From contig JAEEQE010000019.1 of NCBI GenBank assembly GCA_016285145.1, positions 1-51,575 on the forward strand: a DNA stretch of 51,575 bases, read 5' to 3'. Both the position numbers and the translations under genes were made by a program. Positions within the stretch are counted from its first letter, which is position 1; every line of letters begins with the position of its first letter. The DNA comes from Bacteroidales bacterium. GTDB taxonomy: Bacteria; Bacteroidota; Bacteroidia; Bacteroidales; WCHB1-69. Under the pieces are notes generated by a model. The model was not told where the DNA came from. It worked only from the letters and a program-made list of their open reading frames with translations, and ran no database searches. Shown piece after piece: positions 6,708 through 15,144 of the stretch.

Positions 6708-9700
6708 TTATTCCTTGTTGTTTTCCAACGCATCCAGCTCGGCAATCCGGGCCTTGGCCATATTGACCAGCTCCTCACCCTCGTAATTATCAACGATACT
6801 CTGATAGGTGTGGCGTGCCTGGAAATAATTGCCTTTCGCCTTGTAGAGGTCACCATAGAGGATGAAGGTGCGGGCGTACCAATATTCGGAGGAGTAGTCG
6901 CTGCCGAGGATGGCACGAATGCGGGTCTCGCAGGCTGACAAGTCATTCTCCTGGTTGAGGGCGATGTCGGCCAAATGGTAAGCGGCCTCGGCGCAGAGGT
7001 CGTTGCTGCCGCGCTTCACCAGTCGGCTGTAATAATCCTTGGCCTTGGCATACTCGCCGCTGTTCTTGGCGGAATTGCCGGCAATGAGCAGCGCCTCATT
7101 CAGCAGGTCTGCATCCGTCTGGTTGGAGCTGACAATATTGGCGGCGGCGTTCAGTGCCTTGGGATACTCCTTCAGGAAGTAGGCGCAGTGCATCACCCCG
7201 TTGTTGGCAAAGACAAGTTCATCCTCGTCTGACGTGCTTTCTATCAGCTTGTTGAAGTAATTGAGAGCACGGGCATACTCCTTGTCGTTATATAAGATGG
7301 AGGCCGATTTGTGCAGGGCCGTCACATTGTATTCGGTCTTGAAGTTTTTGATAATAGCCTCATAGTCGGCGAGGGCCTCCGAGTAGCGGCGCTGTCCGTA
7401 TTCACACTCGGCACGATAGAAGCGGGCTTTGGCCACAAACGAGCCGTTCGGGAACTGGCGCAGATAGTCGCCGCAGCTCCGTATCGAGGCCTCGCAGTCA
7501 CCGCGGTTGTATTTGCTCTCCACGGCACGGAAGGCGATGGAATCCTGCCTGTCGGCGGTGATGTTCATGTTCTTGGTGCGCACATAGTCGAAAAACTCGC
7601 TCGTGTTGCCCTCCTCGGTATAGATATTCTCCAGGTTGGCCAACGCGTCCTTGGCTTCCTGCGAACCCGGGTAGGTCTCCACCACATATTTGTAGGTGGA
7701 GATAGCCATCGGCACATTGTCGCTGTTCAGGTAGGCCTGGGCCAGACGGGTATGTGCCTGCCGCACATACTTGCTCTTCGGATGGCGGGCGATGAAGTCC
7801 TTGTAGGCGACGATAGCCTGCTCGTAATCGTTGCGCGTATGATACGTTACCGCAAGGTCGTATTCCGCATCGTCCAGATAGGCCGATTGGGAATATTTGT
7901 CCGTCAGGCGGTTCAAAGCGGCAATCTTCTTCGCATTATTCTTTTGGTATCCATAGCACTTCGCCAGCTGATAGATGGCGTAGTCGGCATTCGACTGGCC
8001 CAGATTCTCACATTGGGTGTAATACTGGATGGCGGAGTTAAGGTCCTGCTGCATGAAATAGCAGTCGGCCAACCGCGCAGTAGCATCGGCTTTCTCCGCC
8101 GGACTGTCCACGTCGCCGTTCAGAAACTCCTTGAAGTAGCGGGCGGCGTCGCGGTAGCGCTTGATTTTCAGCGACGCATAGCCCAGCGTGTAGTAGGACT
8201 GGCGGTAGAACTCATTGGATGAGGCACCGGCGGAGCGCTGATAATTCTGCAGCGTGTAATAGGCATCGGAGTACTGCTCGTTGCGGTATTGTGACTCTCC
8301 TTTCCAGTACAACGCACTCAAGTTCATGTCCTTGTCCACCGGCGCAGACAAGGTCTTCGTCAAAGTCTGCAACGCCTCCTTGTGGCTGCGGTTGTTGATA
8401 AGCTCCAACGCGCGGAAATAGGTGCATCGCTGGTAGGCCTTCAAAATCGCCGGAGTCTTGTTGTTCAATTTCTCAATGGAGGCGATGGCTGTCTGGTAAT
8501 TTTTAGTAGAAAGATACAGTTTGGAGAGATAGGCCGACACCTCCTCGCTGCGGGAAGAGTGCGGATAGGTGTTCATATACTCCTGCAAGGCCTGGATGCC
8601 GTTGTTGAACGGGCTGGTGGAGGTCTGGCATTGGAGTTTGGCATAATTGTAAAGGGCATCCTCCTTTATATCGCTGTTGAAATCATATTTCGAAGCCTCC
8701 TTGAAACTCTGGATAGCCAGGTTGTTCTGGTTGGTCCGGCGGTAGCAGTCGCCGAGCAGATAGTAGCAGTTCTGCGTGGTGGCGGTGGGGTGCTTCGGGT
8801 TGATGGCCTTGGAGAAATTCTCGATGGCCTTGTCATACGCCTGCGCACGGTAGTAGGTGAAGCCGGCGGCGAAATAGTCATTACTGTCAAGGGTAATCTT
8901 GTCGGCGGCCAGCAGCTTGTCGAAGTTGTCGGCGGCCTGCTCATACTGGTTGAGATTATACTGCGAGATGGCCACGCAGCGGAGCGCCTGCAGCTGGGCA
9001 GGATCCTTGGAATCGGTGAGCGTCGGTGCCGTTTCCAACACCTTCTCATACTGTCCTTCCTTGAAATAGATCTGCGTCAAGTACTGACGCACATCATCGC
9101 GATATTCAGGGTCGTCCTTCAGCAGGAGGAAATCCTCCAACGCTGCCTCGTAATGCCCGTTCTGGTAGGCCAAGTAGGCCAGATAGTAGATGGCGTGCTT
9201 CTGATACGGTCCCGACTCCTCGCGAGCCTGGCTGAGATAAGATTTCGCCTTGTCGTAGTCGTTGAGCATGAAATAGGAATATCCTCTCTTGAAGCAGTAT
9301 TCAGCCCGGTTCTCCGGCTGGATCTCGTTGTCCATAATCTCTTCAAAATGCGGGATGGCCTTTTTCCACAGTTTACGGCTGAAATAATAACGGCCCAAAT
9401 AGAAATGGGCCTCGTTCACATTGGAATGTACCGGATAGCGGTCGATGAAAGACTGCAACAGATAGGCCGCGTCGGGATTGTCAAGCTTGGCGGCGCAGAT
9501 GCCCATGTAGAAGAAGGAGTTGGTCTTGAGATCCTGCTGCATATCGTCCGTTTTCTCAAAGACATACTTGAAATACTGCTGCGCGGAACCGTATTTCTCA
9601 TTCTGGAAAAGGTCCATAGCCACCTTGTACTCGTACTGCGGGGATTTGTAGTTTTCCGTACGTTGCGCCCATCCGGCCAGCGGCATCCAGCATCCCAAAA

Positions 9701-9734
9701 GAAACGAGAAGGCTAAAATTCTAAAAGGTTTCAT
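6708..9734 (-). CDS. Large exported tetratricopeptide-repeat protein
   Basis: This 1008-residue protein begins with a signal peptide (ILAFSFLLGCWMPLAGWAQ) and is then made almost wholly of TPR-like helical pairs: repeated patterns of the type A-x-x-x-Y-x-x-A-x-x-x-F and YPNS-like turns (for example YDKAIENFSKAI, YEQAIVAYKDFIARHPKSKY). I count about 20 or more repeats. It resembles the YbgF/BamD class of periplasmic TPR scaffolds but is far longer. It is followed by an outer-membrane barrel gene 12 bases later, which suggests a periplasmic scaffold that serves that barrel. A Bacteroidetes promoter lies 38 bases upstream. Gene function is not established from sequence; TPR proteins bind proteins or peptides. 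Confidence 0.85.
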   Translation of the reverse strand: MKPFRILAFSFLLGCWMPLAGWAQRTENYKSPQYEYKVAMDLFQNEKYGSAQQYFKYVFEKTDDMQQDLKTNSFFYMGICAAKLDNPDAAYLLQSFIDRYPVHSNVNEAHFYLGRYYFSRKLWKKAIPHFEEIMDNEIQPENRAEYCFKRGYSYFMLNDYDKAKSYLSQAREESGPYQKHAIYYLAYLAYQNGHYEAALEDFLLLKDDPEYRDDVRQYLTQIYFKEGQYEKVLETAPTLTDSKDPAQLQALRCVAISQYNLNQYEQAADNFDKLLAADKITLDSNDYFAAGFTYYRAQAYDKAIENFSKAINPKHPTATTQNCYYLLGDCYRRTNQNNLAIQSFKEASKYDFNSDIKEDALYNYAKLQCQTSTSPFNNGIQALQEYMNTYPHSSRSEEVSAYLSKLYLSTKNYQTAIASIEKLNNKTPAILKAYQRCTYFRALELINNRSHKEALQTLTKTLSAPVDKDMNLSALYWKGESQYRNEQYSDAYYTLQNYQRSAGASSNEFYRQSYYTLGYASLKIKRYRDAARYFKEFLNGDVDSPAEKADATARLADCYFMQQDLNSAIQYYTQCENLGQSNADYAIYQLAKCYGYQKNNAKKIAALNRLTDKYSQSAYLDDAEYDLAVTYHTRNDYEQAIVAYKDFIARHPKSKYVRQAHTRLAQAYLNSDNVPMAISTYKYVVETYPGSQEAKDALANLENIYTEEGNTSEFFDYVRTKNMNITADRQDSIAFRAVESKYNRGDCEASIRSCGDYLRQFPNGSFVAKARFYRAECEYGQRRYSEALADYEAIIKNFKTEYNVTALHKSASILYNDKEYARALNYFNKLIESTSDEDELVFANNGVMHCAYFLKEYPKALNAAANIVSSNQTDADLLNEALLIAGNSAKNSGEYAKAKDYYSRLVKRGSNDLCAEAAYHLADIALNQENDLSACETRIRAILGSDYSSEYWYARTFILYGDLYKAKGNYFQARHTYQSIVDNYEGEELVNMAKARIAELDALENNKE

Positions 9735-9771
9735 ATATCAGGCTACTTTTATTTTAGATTATAATAAACGG

Positions 9772-9780
9772 GCAAATGTA
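9772..9780 (-). promoter_or_regulatory. Bacteroidetes -7 element of the TPR-barrel operon
   Basis: The minus strand has TACATTTGC (TAnnTTTGC) 38 bases before the start of the TPR gene. No clear -33 TTG partner is seen. Confidence 0.6.
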
Positions 9781-9860
9781 GGAAAAATTATAGGGGCGTT
9801 TCCCGCATCGGAAAGAGAATTGTAAACATCATTTTCTTAATAAAAACGTTTCTTTTTTTG

Positions 9861-9869
9861 TATTTTTGC
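9861..9869 (+). promoter_or_regulatory. Bacteroidetes -7 element of the malic enzyme operon
   Basis: TATTTTTGC matches TAnnTTTGC. Transcription should start near 9876, leaving only about 7 bases before the first ATG (9883) and about 16 before the second (9892). This very short leader makes the second ATG a serious alternative start. Confidence 0.65.
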
Positions 9870-9882
9870 AACCTCTTAAAAA

Positions 9883-11346
9883 ATGATTCCAATGAACGAC
9901 ATACAAACATTAGACCACATCGAGGAACTGTTTCCGAACGATTTCACCGAAGAACAGATTGCCAAGGCCAAGACCTTGTTTTACAAAAAAATATCCATTG
10001 CCGCCCATCAGTTTTACGGGGGCAAGATGCAGACGCTGCCCAAGGCGCCCATCTATGGTTTCAACTGGTTCAACGTGTGGTACACGCCCGGCGTGTCGGC
10101 GGTGTCCACCACCATCCGGGATGACAACGACCGTTCCTTCGAGCTCAGCAACCGTTCCAACCTGGTGGCCGTCGTCAGCGACAGCACACGCGTGCTGGGC
10201 GATGGCGACTGCACCCCTCCCGGCGGACTGGGCGTCATGGAGGGCAAGGCCATGCTGATGAAATATCTGGGCGGTGTGGACTCCGTACCCCTCTGCATCG
10301 ACAGCCGCGATGAGAACGGTGAACACCAGGCTGACAAGCTCATTGAGTTTGTGAAGATGGTGCAGCACAGCTTCGGGGCCATTAATTTGGAGGACATCTC
10401 GCAGCCCAACTGCTACCGCGTGTTAGACACGCTGCGCGAGGCGTGCGACATCCCCGTGTGGCACGATGACGCACAAGGCACCGCCTGCGTGACGCTGGCC
10501 GGACTCATCAACGCACTGAAAATCACCGGCAAGAAGATGTCCGACATCAAGGCCGTGCTCTACGGCGCCGGCGCTGCCAACACCACCATCGCCCGCCTGA
10601 TGATCACCGACGGCGTGAAACCCGAAAACATCATCATCTTCGACACCAAAGGCACACTCCACAGCGGTCGCACCCAATACCGCGACGACCACCGTTTCTA
10701 CCGCAAATGGGAATTGTGCCTCTCCACAAACCCACAACATATCGAGACCCATGAAGAAGCCTTCAAGGATGCCGACGTGCTGATTGCCCTTTCCAAACCG
10801 GGTCCCGACACCATCAAGCCGGAATGGATTTCCCTCATGGCCGACAAATCCATCGTCTTCGTATGCGCCAACCCCGTGCCGGAAATATATCCCTACAAGG
10901 CCAAAGAGGCCGGCGCCTACATTGTAGCCACCGGACGCGGCGACTTCCCCAACCAGGTCAACAACTCCGTATGCTTCCCCTCCATTCTGAAGGGCACACT
11001 GCTGGTGTCGGCCCGCAAGATCACCGACACCATGGCCATCCGCGCCGCACACTCCATCGCCGACTTTGCAGAACGTCAAGGTCTTAGCACCGAGCACATC
11101 ATGCCCACCATGATGGACAGCGACCTCTTCCCGACAGTAGCCGCCGATGTGGCCATGCAGGCCATTCACGACGGCGTGGCCCGCAAGACGCGCACATGGC
11201 AGGAGGTCTATGACATCGCCAAGCACGACATTGACGAGACACACACCCTGGCCCGTCTCTTCGAACAACAAGGATTCATCAAGGAGTTTCCCGAAGAGAA
11301 AATCCGACGCATCGTACGGGAAGCCTGTGATGCTGTGCGCTCATGA
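9883..11346 (+). CDS. Malic enzyme (oxaloacetate-decarboxylating malate dehydrogenase)
   Basis: The 487-residue cytoplasmic enzyme converts malate to pyruvate and CO2 with reduction of NAD(P). Seen motifs are YTPGVSAV at residue 67, INLEDISQPNCY, VWHDDAQGTACV around residues 192-201, the Rossmann loop YGAGAANTTIARL from residue 227, ALSKPGP, ANPVPEIYP and NQVNNSVCFP. These are the catalytic and cofactor regions of the short bacterial malic enzymes. It lacks the phosphotransacetylase domain of MaeB, so it is the short form. Cofactor choice cannot be read safely. Start 9883 or 9892 (see promoter). The stop overlaps the start of the next gene in ATGA, so the two are coupled. The enzyme would supply pyruvate and reducing power to an anaerobe with a reductive malate branch. 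Confidence 0.93.
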   Translation: MIPMNDIQTLDHIEELFPNDFTEEQIAKAKTLFYKKISIAAHQFYGGKMQTLPKAPIYGFNWFNVWYTPGVSAVSTTIRDDNDRSFELSNRSNLVAVVSDSTRVLGDGDCTPPGGLGVMEGKAMLMKYLGGVDSVPLCIDSRDENGEHQADKLIEFVKMVQHSFGAINLEDISQPNCYRVLDTLREACDIPVWHDDAQGTACVTLAGLINALKITGKKMSDIKAVLYGAGAANTTIARLMITDGVKPENIIIFDTKGTLHSGRTQYRDDHRFYRKWELCLSTNPQHIETHEEAFKDADVLIALSKPGPDTIKPEWISLMADKSIVFVCANPVPEIYPYKAKEAGAYIVATGRGDFPNQVNNSVCFPSILKGTLLVSARKITDTMAIRAAHSIADFAERQGLSTEHIMPTMMDSDLFPTVAADVAMQAIHDGVARKTRTWQEVYDIAKHDIDETHTLARLFEQQGFIKEFPEEKIRRIVREACDAVRS

Positions 11347-12263
11347 TCACCGCCGAAGCACATATCCGCCCCTTTCTCCGGTTGGGCCGGCAGCTCCGGC
11401 AGCCGGACATTGTCCGCCAACGGTTTGGAGAAGCCATCCGCATACAACACCAGCGCAACCCTTGGTTCACCCCCGAATGCTGTGAACAGGCGATACAAAA
11501 AATCGCCCTGTTGTTGGAAGAAGAGGCCATCCGAACGCTGTTGGAAAGGCATCCTGCCCTACCCCATTCCACTCCACAGACCATCGCCCTCATGGCCGCC
11601 GGCGACATGCCGCTGCAAGCCTTCCCCGACCTGCTGCACATCCTGCTCGCCGGGCATCGTCTCCAATGCCGACAAGCCCCCGACGACAACCTCCTGCTGC
11701 CCATCATCGTCCAAATGCTAACCGAAACAGATCCCGCATGGGCGCAACACATCCGCATCACAGACAAGATCACCGATGCGGATGCCGTTATCGCCGACGT
11801 GAATCCAGAGCAACTCGACACATTCAATCAATATTTCAAAGGGAAACCGCATCTGCTCCGCATCCGGAAAGGGCGCACCCTCATCCTCACCGGAAAAGAA
11901 GACGTCCTTGCCCTGTGTCAGATTGCCCACGACATCTGCACCTATTTCGGACGGGGGCCGGAAGCCATCCGGAAACTGATTGTGCCACAAGGGTATGACT
12001 TTCAACCTCTCTTCCAACAACTGCAGGAAGCCAGCATCCCTCTTACCACCCACAACCGATTCCTCAACCATCTGGAGTATCAGAAGGCCATCCATTTGAT
12101 GGGCCGACAATCCTATCTGGATGCCGGCACATTCCTCTTCCGCGAAAACGACAACGACTTTCCGCCGGTGGCCGTGGTCCATTACGCCTATTACACAAAC
12201 GAACCGCCCATACAAGCCAATCCAACAGAAGACACCCTCACATTTTTGGAACACCTCGTTTAA
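11343..12263 (+). CDS. Acyl-CoA reductase-like (LuxC family) protein, apparently degenerate
   Basis: The 306-residue product follows the layout of the acyl-CoA reductase-like proteins of Bacteroidetes (LuxC domain, aldehyde-dehydrogenase fold): NPWFTPECCEQAI at the N-terminus, a segment MAAGDMPLQAFPDLL in place of the usual MAGNIPxVGFHDxL, ADAVIADVNPEQLDTF, YFKGKPHLLRIRKGRT, then DICTYFGRGPEAIRKLIVP and a C-terminal LDAGTFLFRENDN. As I remember the family, the last block normally reads YFGLGCRNVSKL; here the Cys is replaced by Pro and the nucleotide-binding block is altered, so reductase activity may be lost. It overlaps malic enzyme by 4 bases and ends 9 bases before the kinase gene, suggesting one operon. 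Family call is from pattern memory. Confidence 0.65.
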   Translation: MITAEAHIRPFLRLGRQLRQPDIVRQRFGEAIRIQHQRNPWFTPECCEQAIQKIALLLEEEAIRTLLERHPALPHSTPQTIALMAAGDMPLQAFPDLLHILLAGHRLQCRQAPDDNLLLPIIVQMLTETDPAWAQHIRITDKITDADAVIADVNPEQLDTFNQYFKGKPHLLRIRKGRTLILTGKEDVLALCQIAHDICTYFGRGPEAIRKLIVPQGYDFQPLFQQLQEASIPLTTHNRFLNHLEYQKAIHLMGRQSYLDAGTFLFRENDNDFPPVAVVHYAYYTNEPPIQANPTEDTLTFLEHLV

Positions 12264-12272
12264 TACATCCTT

Positions 12273-13808
12273 ATGAAAAAACGCATCATTGTAGCCCTGT
12301 TCTTCATCGTCGGCATCACCTCCATCCCGCTGATCCTGTCCATCTTCAAGCTCTACACGGAAGCGGAGAAGGTACAGCGAAGCATTTTCGTCAACGAGGT
12401 GCTGACCGCCGGAGACGCCATCGTCAACCAGATTGACGCCACCATCCTCAACGACACAGTGGCCATGGCGGAAGCTGTAGGGAAGCTCACCGCCGCCGAC
12501 ACCACGGGTGTGGTTTCCACCATGCACACTCGAAAATTCCTGCTCGACACCGTAACGCAACAGCCCATCGGCGTCATCAAGGCGGTCATCTTCGTCAAGG
12601 AAAACAACTCCCGACTTATGGAGTGCGACACCGAGTATTTCAGCGAATCCTACCGGCAGCTCTTCCCCGTCAACAACGACCCATGGTCACCCAAGAACAC
12701 CAAATCCACCACCCTGCTGATCAACAACACCCGCGATGCCAACCTCATCCAGCTTGACAGCCAGACCGTGGCCCTGCTGAACGCCGAGTTCCTTCACGAA
12801 GTCATTGAGAATGCCTTGGCCGCCGAAAACATCACTGCACGCTTCGATTTCTCCCTATACAACGCCTTCACCACCGATTTCGTGGTTGAACCGGAATTCA
12901 CCCAACCCGAAAAAATGCTCAAAAGTGAATACGTCTTCCGTCTGAAATACAACGAGAAGGTCAGCTCGCCCCACTACATCATCCTCTTCTTCCCCGCCGA
13001 GCGCGGCATCTTTCTCCAGCGCATGAGCACCATCGTAGGCCTCATTCTCATCTTCCTGGTCATCTGCTTCACCATCTCCTTCACCGCCCTGTTCTCCCTG
13101 TACCGCCAGAAAAAACTGTCAGAGGTCACCAATGAGTTCGTCAACAACATGACGCACGAGTTCAAGACACCCATCTCCACCATCTCGTTAGCCTGCGAGG
13201 CACTCACCGACCCCGTCATGCGCAACGACGCCGACATCTTAGAGAGCTACGTTTCCATCATCCGCGACGAAAACGACCGTCTCAAGAACATGGTCAACAA
13301 CATCTTACAGATTGCCCAACTGAAAAAAGGGCAGGTGAAGATGAACATCGAGCTATTAGACATGCATGAGCTCATCCACAAGGTCTCGGACAGCATCGCC
13401 CTGCAGATCAAATCCACCAACGGCACGCTCTCCTTGGCCCTGAACGCTGACACCTACAAGATCTTCGGCGACCGCTCCCATTTGGCCAACGTGATTGTCA
13501 ACTTGGTGGAAAACGGCATCAAATACTCGCAAGGGGCACCCGAAATCCTCATCAACACGCAGTCGGACGAGAAATATTTCCTGTTCTCGGTCACCGACAA
13601 GGGCATCGGTATCCCCAAGAAAGCCATCGCCAACATTTTCGACAACTTCTACCGCGTGCCCAAGGGCAACGTACACAATGTGAAGGGTTACGGCCTCGGA
13701 CTTGGCTACGTGAAGAAAATCGTTTCTTTGCACAAAGGCAAAATCCTGGTGCAGAGCGAAGAAGGCAAAGGCAGCACGTTCGTGATTTATTTGCCTATAA
13801 AGAAATAA
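12273..13808 (+). CDS. Sensor histidine kinase, RprX-like, without adjacent regulator
   Basis: The 511-residue inner-membrane kinase has a first membrane helix at residues 5-25, a periplasmic sensing part of about 220 residues, a second helix near 250-275, then the H-box NNMTHEFKTPIST with phospho-acceptor His295, the N-box NVIVNLVENGIKYS (406-419), G1 box DKGIGIP (442), F region NFYRVP and G2 box GYGLGLGYVKK (472). All ATP-binding blocks look intact. The arrangement resembles RprX of Bacteroides. No response regulator gene is adjacent on either side, so its partner must be elsewhere. It lies behind the malic enzyme and acyl-CoA reductase-like genes in what looks like one operon, and a converging gene follows. 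Confidence 0.9.
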   Translation: MKKRIIVALFFIVGITSIPLILSIFKLYTEAEKVQRSIFVNEVLTAGDAIVNQIDATILNDTVAMAEAVGKLTAADTTGVVSTMHTRKFLLDTVTQQPIGVIKAVIFVKENNSRLMECDTEYFSESYRQLFPVNNDPWSPKNTKSTTLLINNTRDANLIQLDSQTVALLNAEFLHEVIENALAAENITARFDFSLYNAFTTDFVVEPEFTQPEKMLKSEYVFRLKYNEKVSSPHYIILFFPAERGIFLQRMSTIVGLILIFLVICFTISFTALFSLYRQKKLSEVTNEFVNNMTHEFKTPISTISLACEALTDPVMRNDADILESYVSIIRDENDRLKNMVNNILQIAQLKKGQVKMNIELLDMHELIHKVSDSIALQIKSTNGTLSLALNADTYKIFGDRSHLANVIVNLVENGIKYSQGAPEILINTQSDEKYFLFSVTDKGIGIPKKAIANIFDNFYRVPKGNVHNVKGYGLGLGYVKKIVSLHKGKILVQSEEGKGSTFVIYLPIKK

Positions 13809-13832
13809 CAGGGGACAAGGGTTAGTAGTCAG

Positions 13833-13958
13833 TTAATAGTTAATAGTTAATAGTGAATAGAGAACAGGAACAAGTGACTGCGTTTCCCACAAAGCCCCAT
13901 AACTATTAATTATTAACTGTTAATTATTAATTGTTAATTATTAATTGTTAATTGTCTC
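13833..13958. repeat. Two oppositely oriented heptamer arrays between convergent genes
   Basis: The left array (13833-13874) runs in 7-base units near TTAATAG. After a 28-base spacer the right array (13903-13958) runs in 7-base units alternating TTATTAA and TTGTTAA, which is the reverse complement type. The first 21 bases of each can pair, so RNA from either convergent gene could fold into a long AU hairpin here, and the locus may act as a bidirectional end. The whole gap of 156 bases holds nothing else. Confidence 0.8.
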
Positions 13959-13964
13959 TTATTC

Positions 13965-14678
13965 CTAATTCAAGTCCCAACACAACGACACGATGTCCTT
14001 CCACGGCAGGTCGAGCAGTTCGGCCATTTCCGCGTTGCACAGGTGGCCGTCGTAGCAATAGACGCTCTGCATCAGGGCTGGTGTGCGCTGCAAGGCGAAG
14101 CGGAAGCGCGGACTGAACAGGATGTTCAAAATCATCGGAAGCACAAAATTGGACAATGCGATGCCCAACCCTACCGAGGTGAGGGTCTCCGAAAGTATTC
14201 TGTCGGTGACGGAGAGGCCCTGCGCATCTTGTATCAAGTTCATTGCTAAAGCAGAAACCTTTTTATGGAGAAGCATTTCCGCCTGCGGACGGCTCATCTG
14301 CGCGGCCTGCTGCGTGGAGAGGATAATCTGCCCCTCGCGCATCTGCCCAATCTGCTCCTCCGTGAACGGCATGAACTTCACTAACAGGGGCGACATTGCC
14401 GCCAACCGCACAAACTCGTCCTCGAACTCCGCCCCCACATCGGCATAATCCATATCCGAGTAGGGCGAATGTTCCGCAAAACCGCGCTGCATATAGACTT
14501 TGACATGATTATCCACCAGCGTGCGGACCGCGTTCGGCGTAATCCACGCAAAATCGCCAAGAGGCATATCATCCGCAATGAAGGCCACGGACACGCCATG
14601 GCGCGCAATCTCCACCGCCGCCGGCTTTTCCAACGTCACCGGCGACGCATCATCCCATATCATTCCTGTTGTGCCCAT
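13965..14678 (-). CDS. Alanine dehydrogenase/PNT-like protein lacking the NAD-binding domain
   Basis: The 237-residue product aligns from memory with the N-terminal domain of the alanine dehydrogenase/transhydrogenase family: ITPNAVRTLVDNHVKVYMQRG, SDMDYADVGAEF, LLVKFMPFTEEQI, then KKVSALAMNLIQD and RILSE. Immediately after RILSE the sequence goes to IALSNFVLPMILNI and a short tail ending LPWKDIVSL, which in full-length relatives of about 400 residues is the C-terminal end. The whole middle with the GxGxxG nucleotide fold is absent, yet the frame is intact. It probably cannot bind NAD. It follows tsaE by 15 bases, the usual neighbour of the full-length gene in Bacteroidetes. The left end borders the heptamer arrays. 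Confidence 0.6.
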   Translation of the reverse strand: MGTTGMIWDDASPVTLEKPAAVEIARHGVSVAFIADDMPLGDFAWITPNAVRTLVDNHVKVYMQRGFAEHSPYSDMDYADVGAEFEDEFVRLAAMSPLLVKFMPFTEEQIGQMREGQIILSTQQAAQMSRPQAEMLLHKKVSALAMNLIQDAQGLSVTDRILSETLTSVGLGIALSNFVLPMILNILFSPRFRFALQRTPALMQSVYCYDGHLCNAEMAELLDLPWKDIVSLCWDLN

Positions 14679-14693
14679 TTCAGCGATGTCTCT

Positions 14694-15104
14694 TCAGAAA
14701 ATAATGTTGCGCGTCGTGTCATCCTCCCGTTCGATGCGTACCGGGATGAAATCATCCCCGAGAATGGGTTCCACCTTCTCCGTCCACTCGATAAAGCAGT
14801 ACGCTCCGCTGGCTAAATACTCCTCAAAGCCGATGCGGGTGGCATCCGCAGGCTCGTCAATACGGTAAAAATCAAAATGATAGACCGGATATCCAGATTC
14901 AGTCCAATATTCATTGACAATGGCAAACGTGGGCGATGAGGTGATGTCGCACACGCCAAGCACACGACACATCTCCTTTATCAGCGTCGTCTTCCCGACA
15001 CCCATTTCTCCGTAAAAACCGAAAACACGCTCCTGTGGATAAGCTTTCAGGATGGCGTCCGCCACCCCTGCCAGTTGCTGCTCGTTTGCCGTAATCTGTT
15101 GCAT
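14694..15104 (-). CDS. tsaE: tRNA threonylcarbamoyladenosine biosynthesis ATPase TsaE
   Basis: TsaE is the small ATPase that drives the TsaB-TsaD complex in making t6A37 on ANN-decoding tRNAs. The 136-residue product has the Walker A loop GEMGVGKTT at residues 32-40, the TSSPTFAIVNEY strand, HFDFYRI and the acidic EWTEKVEPIL segment, all typical. A longer frame starts at 15218, but it runs into the upstream gene; the ATG at 15104 fits the family length and lies 17 bases behind a promoter. The pathway partner tsaC is in the same collinear run at 24136-24699. A 15-base gap leads to the alanine dehydrogenase-like gene. Confidence 0.95.
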   Translation of the reverse strand: MQQITANEQQLAGVADAILKAYPQERVFGFYGEMGVGKTTLIKEMCRVLGVCDITSSPTFAIVNEYWTESGYPVYHFDFYRIDEPADATRIGFEEYLASGAYCFIEWTEKVEPILGDDFIPVRIEREDDTTRNIIF

Positions 15105-15127
15105 TTTTCTTTCTGTTTTTTTATGCT

Positions 15128-15136
15128 GCAAAAATA
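15128..15136 (-). promoter_or_regulatory. Bacteroidetes -7 element of tsaE
   Basis: TATTTTTGC on the minus strand, 23 bases upstream of the tsaE ATG and just past the stop of the dipeptidase gene, so tsaE and the following gene can be transcribed separately from the upstream run. Confidence 0.65.
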
Positions 15137-15144
15137 GCGAAAAA

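Noticed and set aside
8382-9716. 444-codon plus-strand open frame opposite the TPR gene
   Set aside because: Antisense shadow of clear TPR repeats; no promoter or plausible composition.
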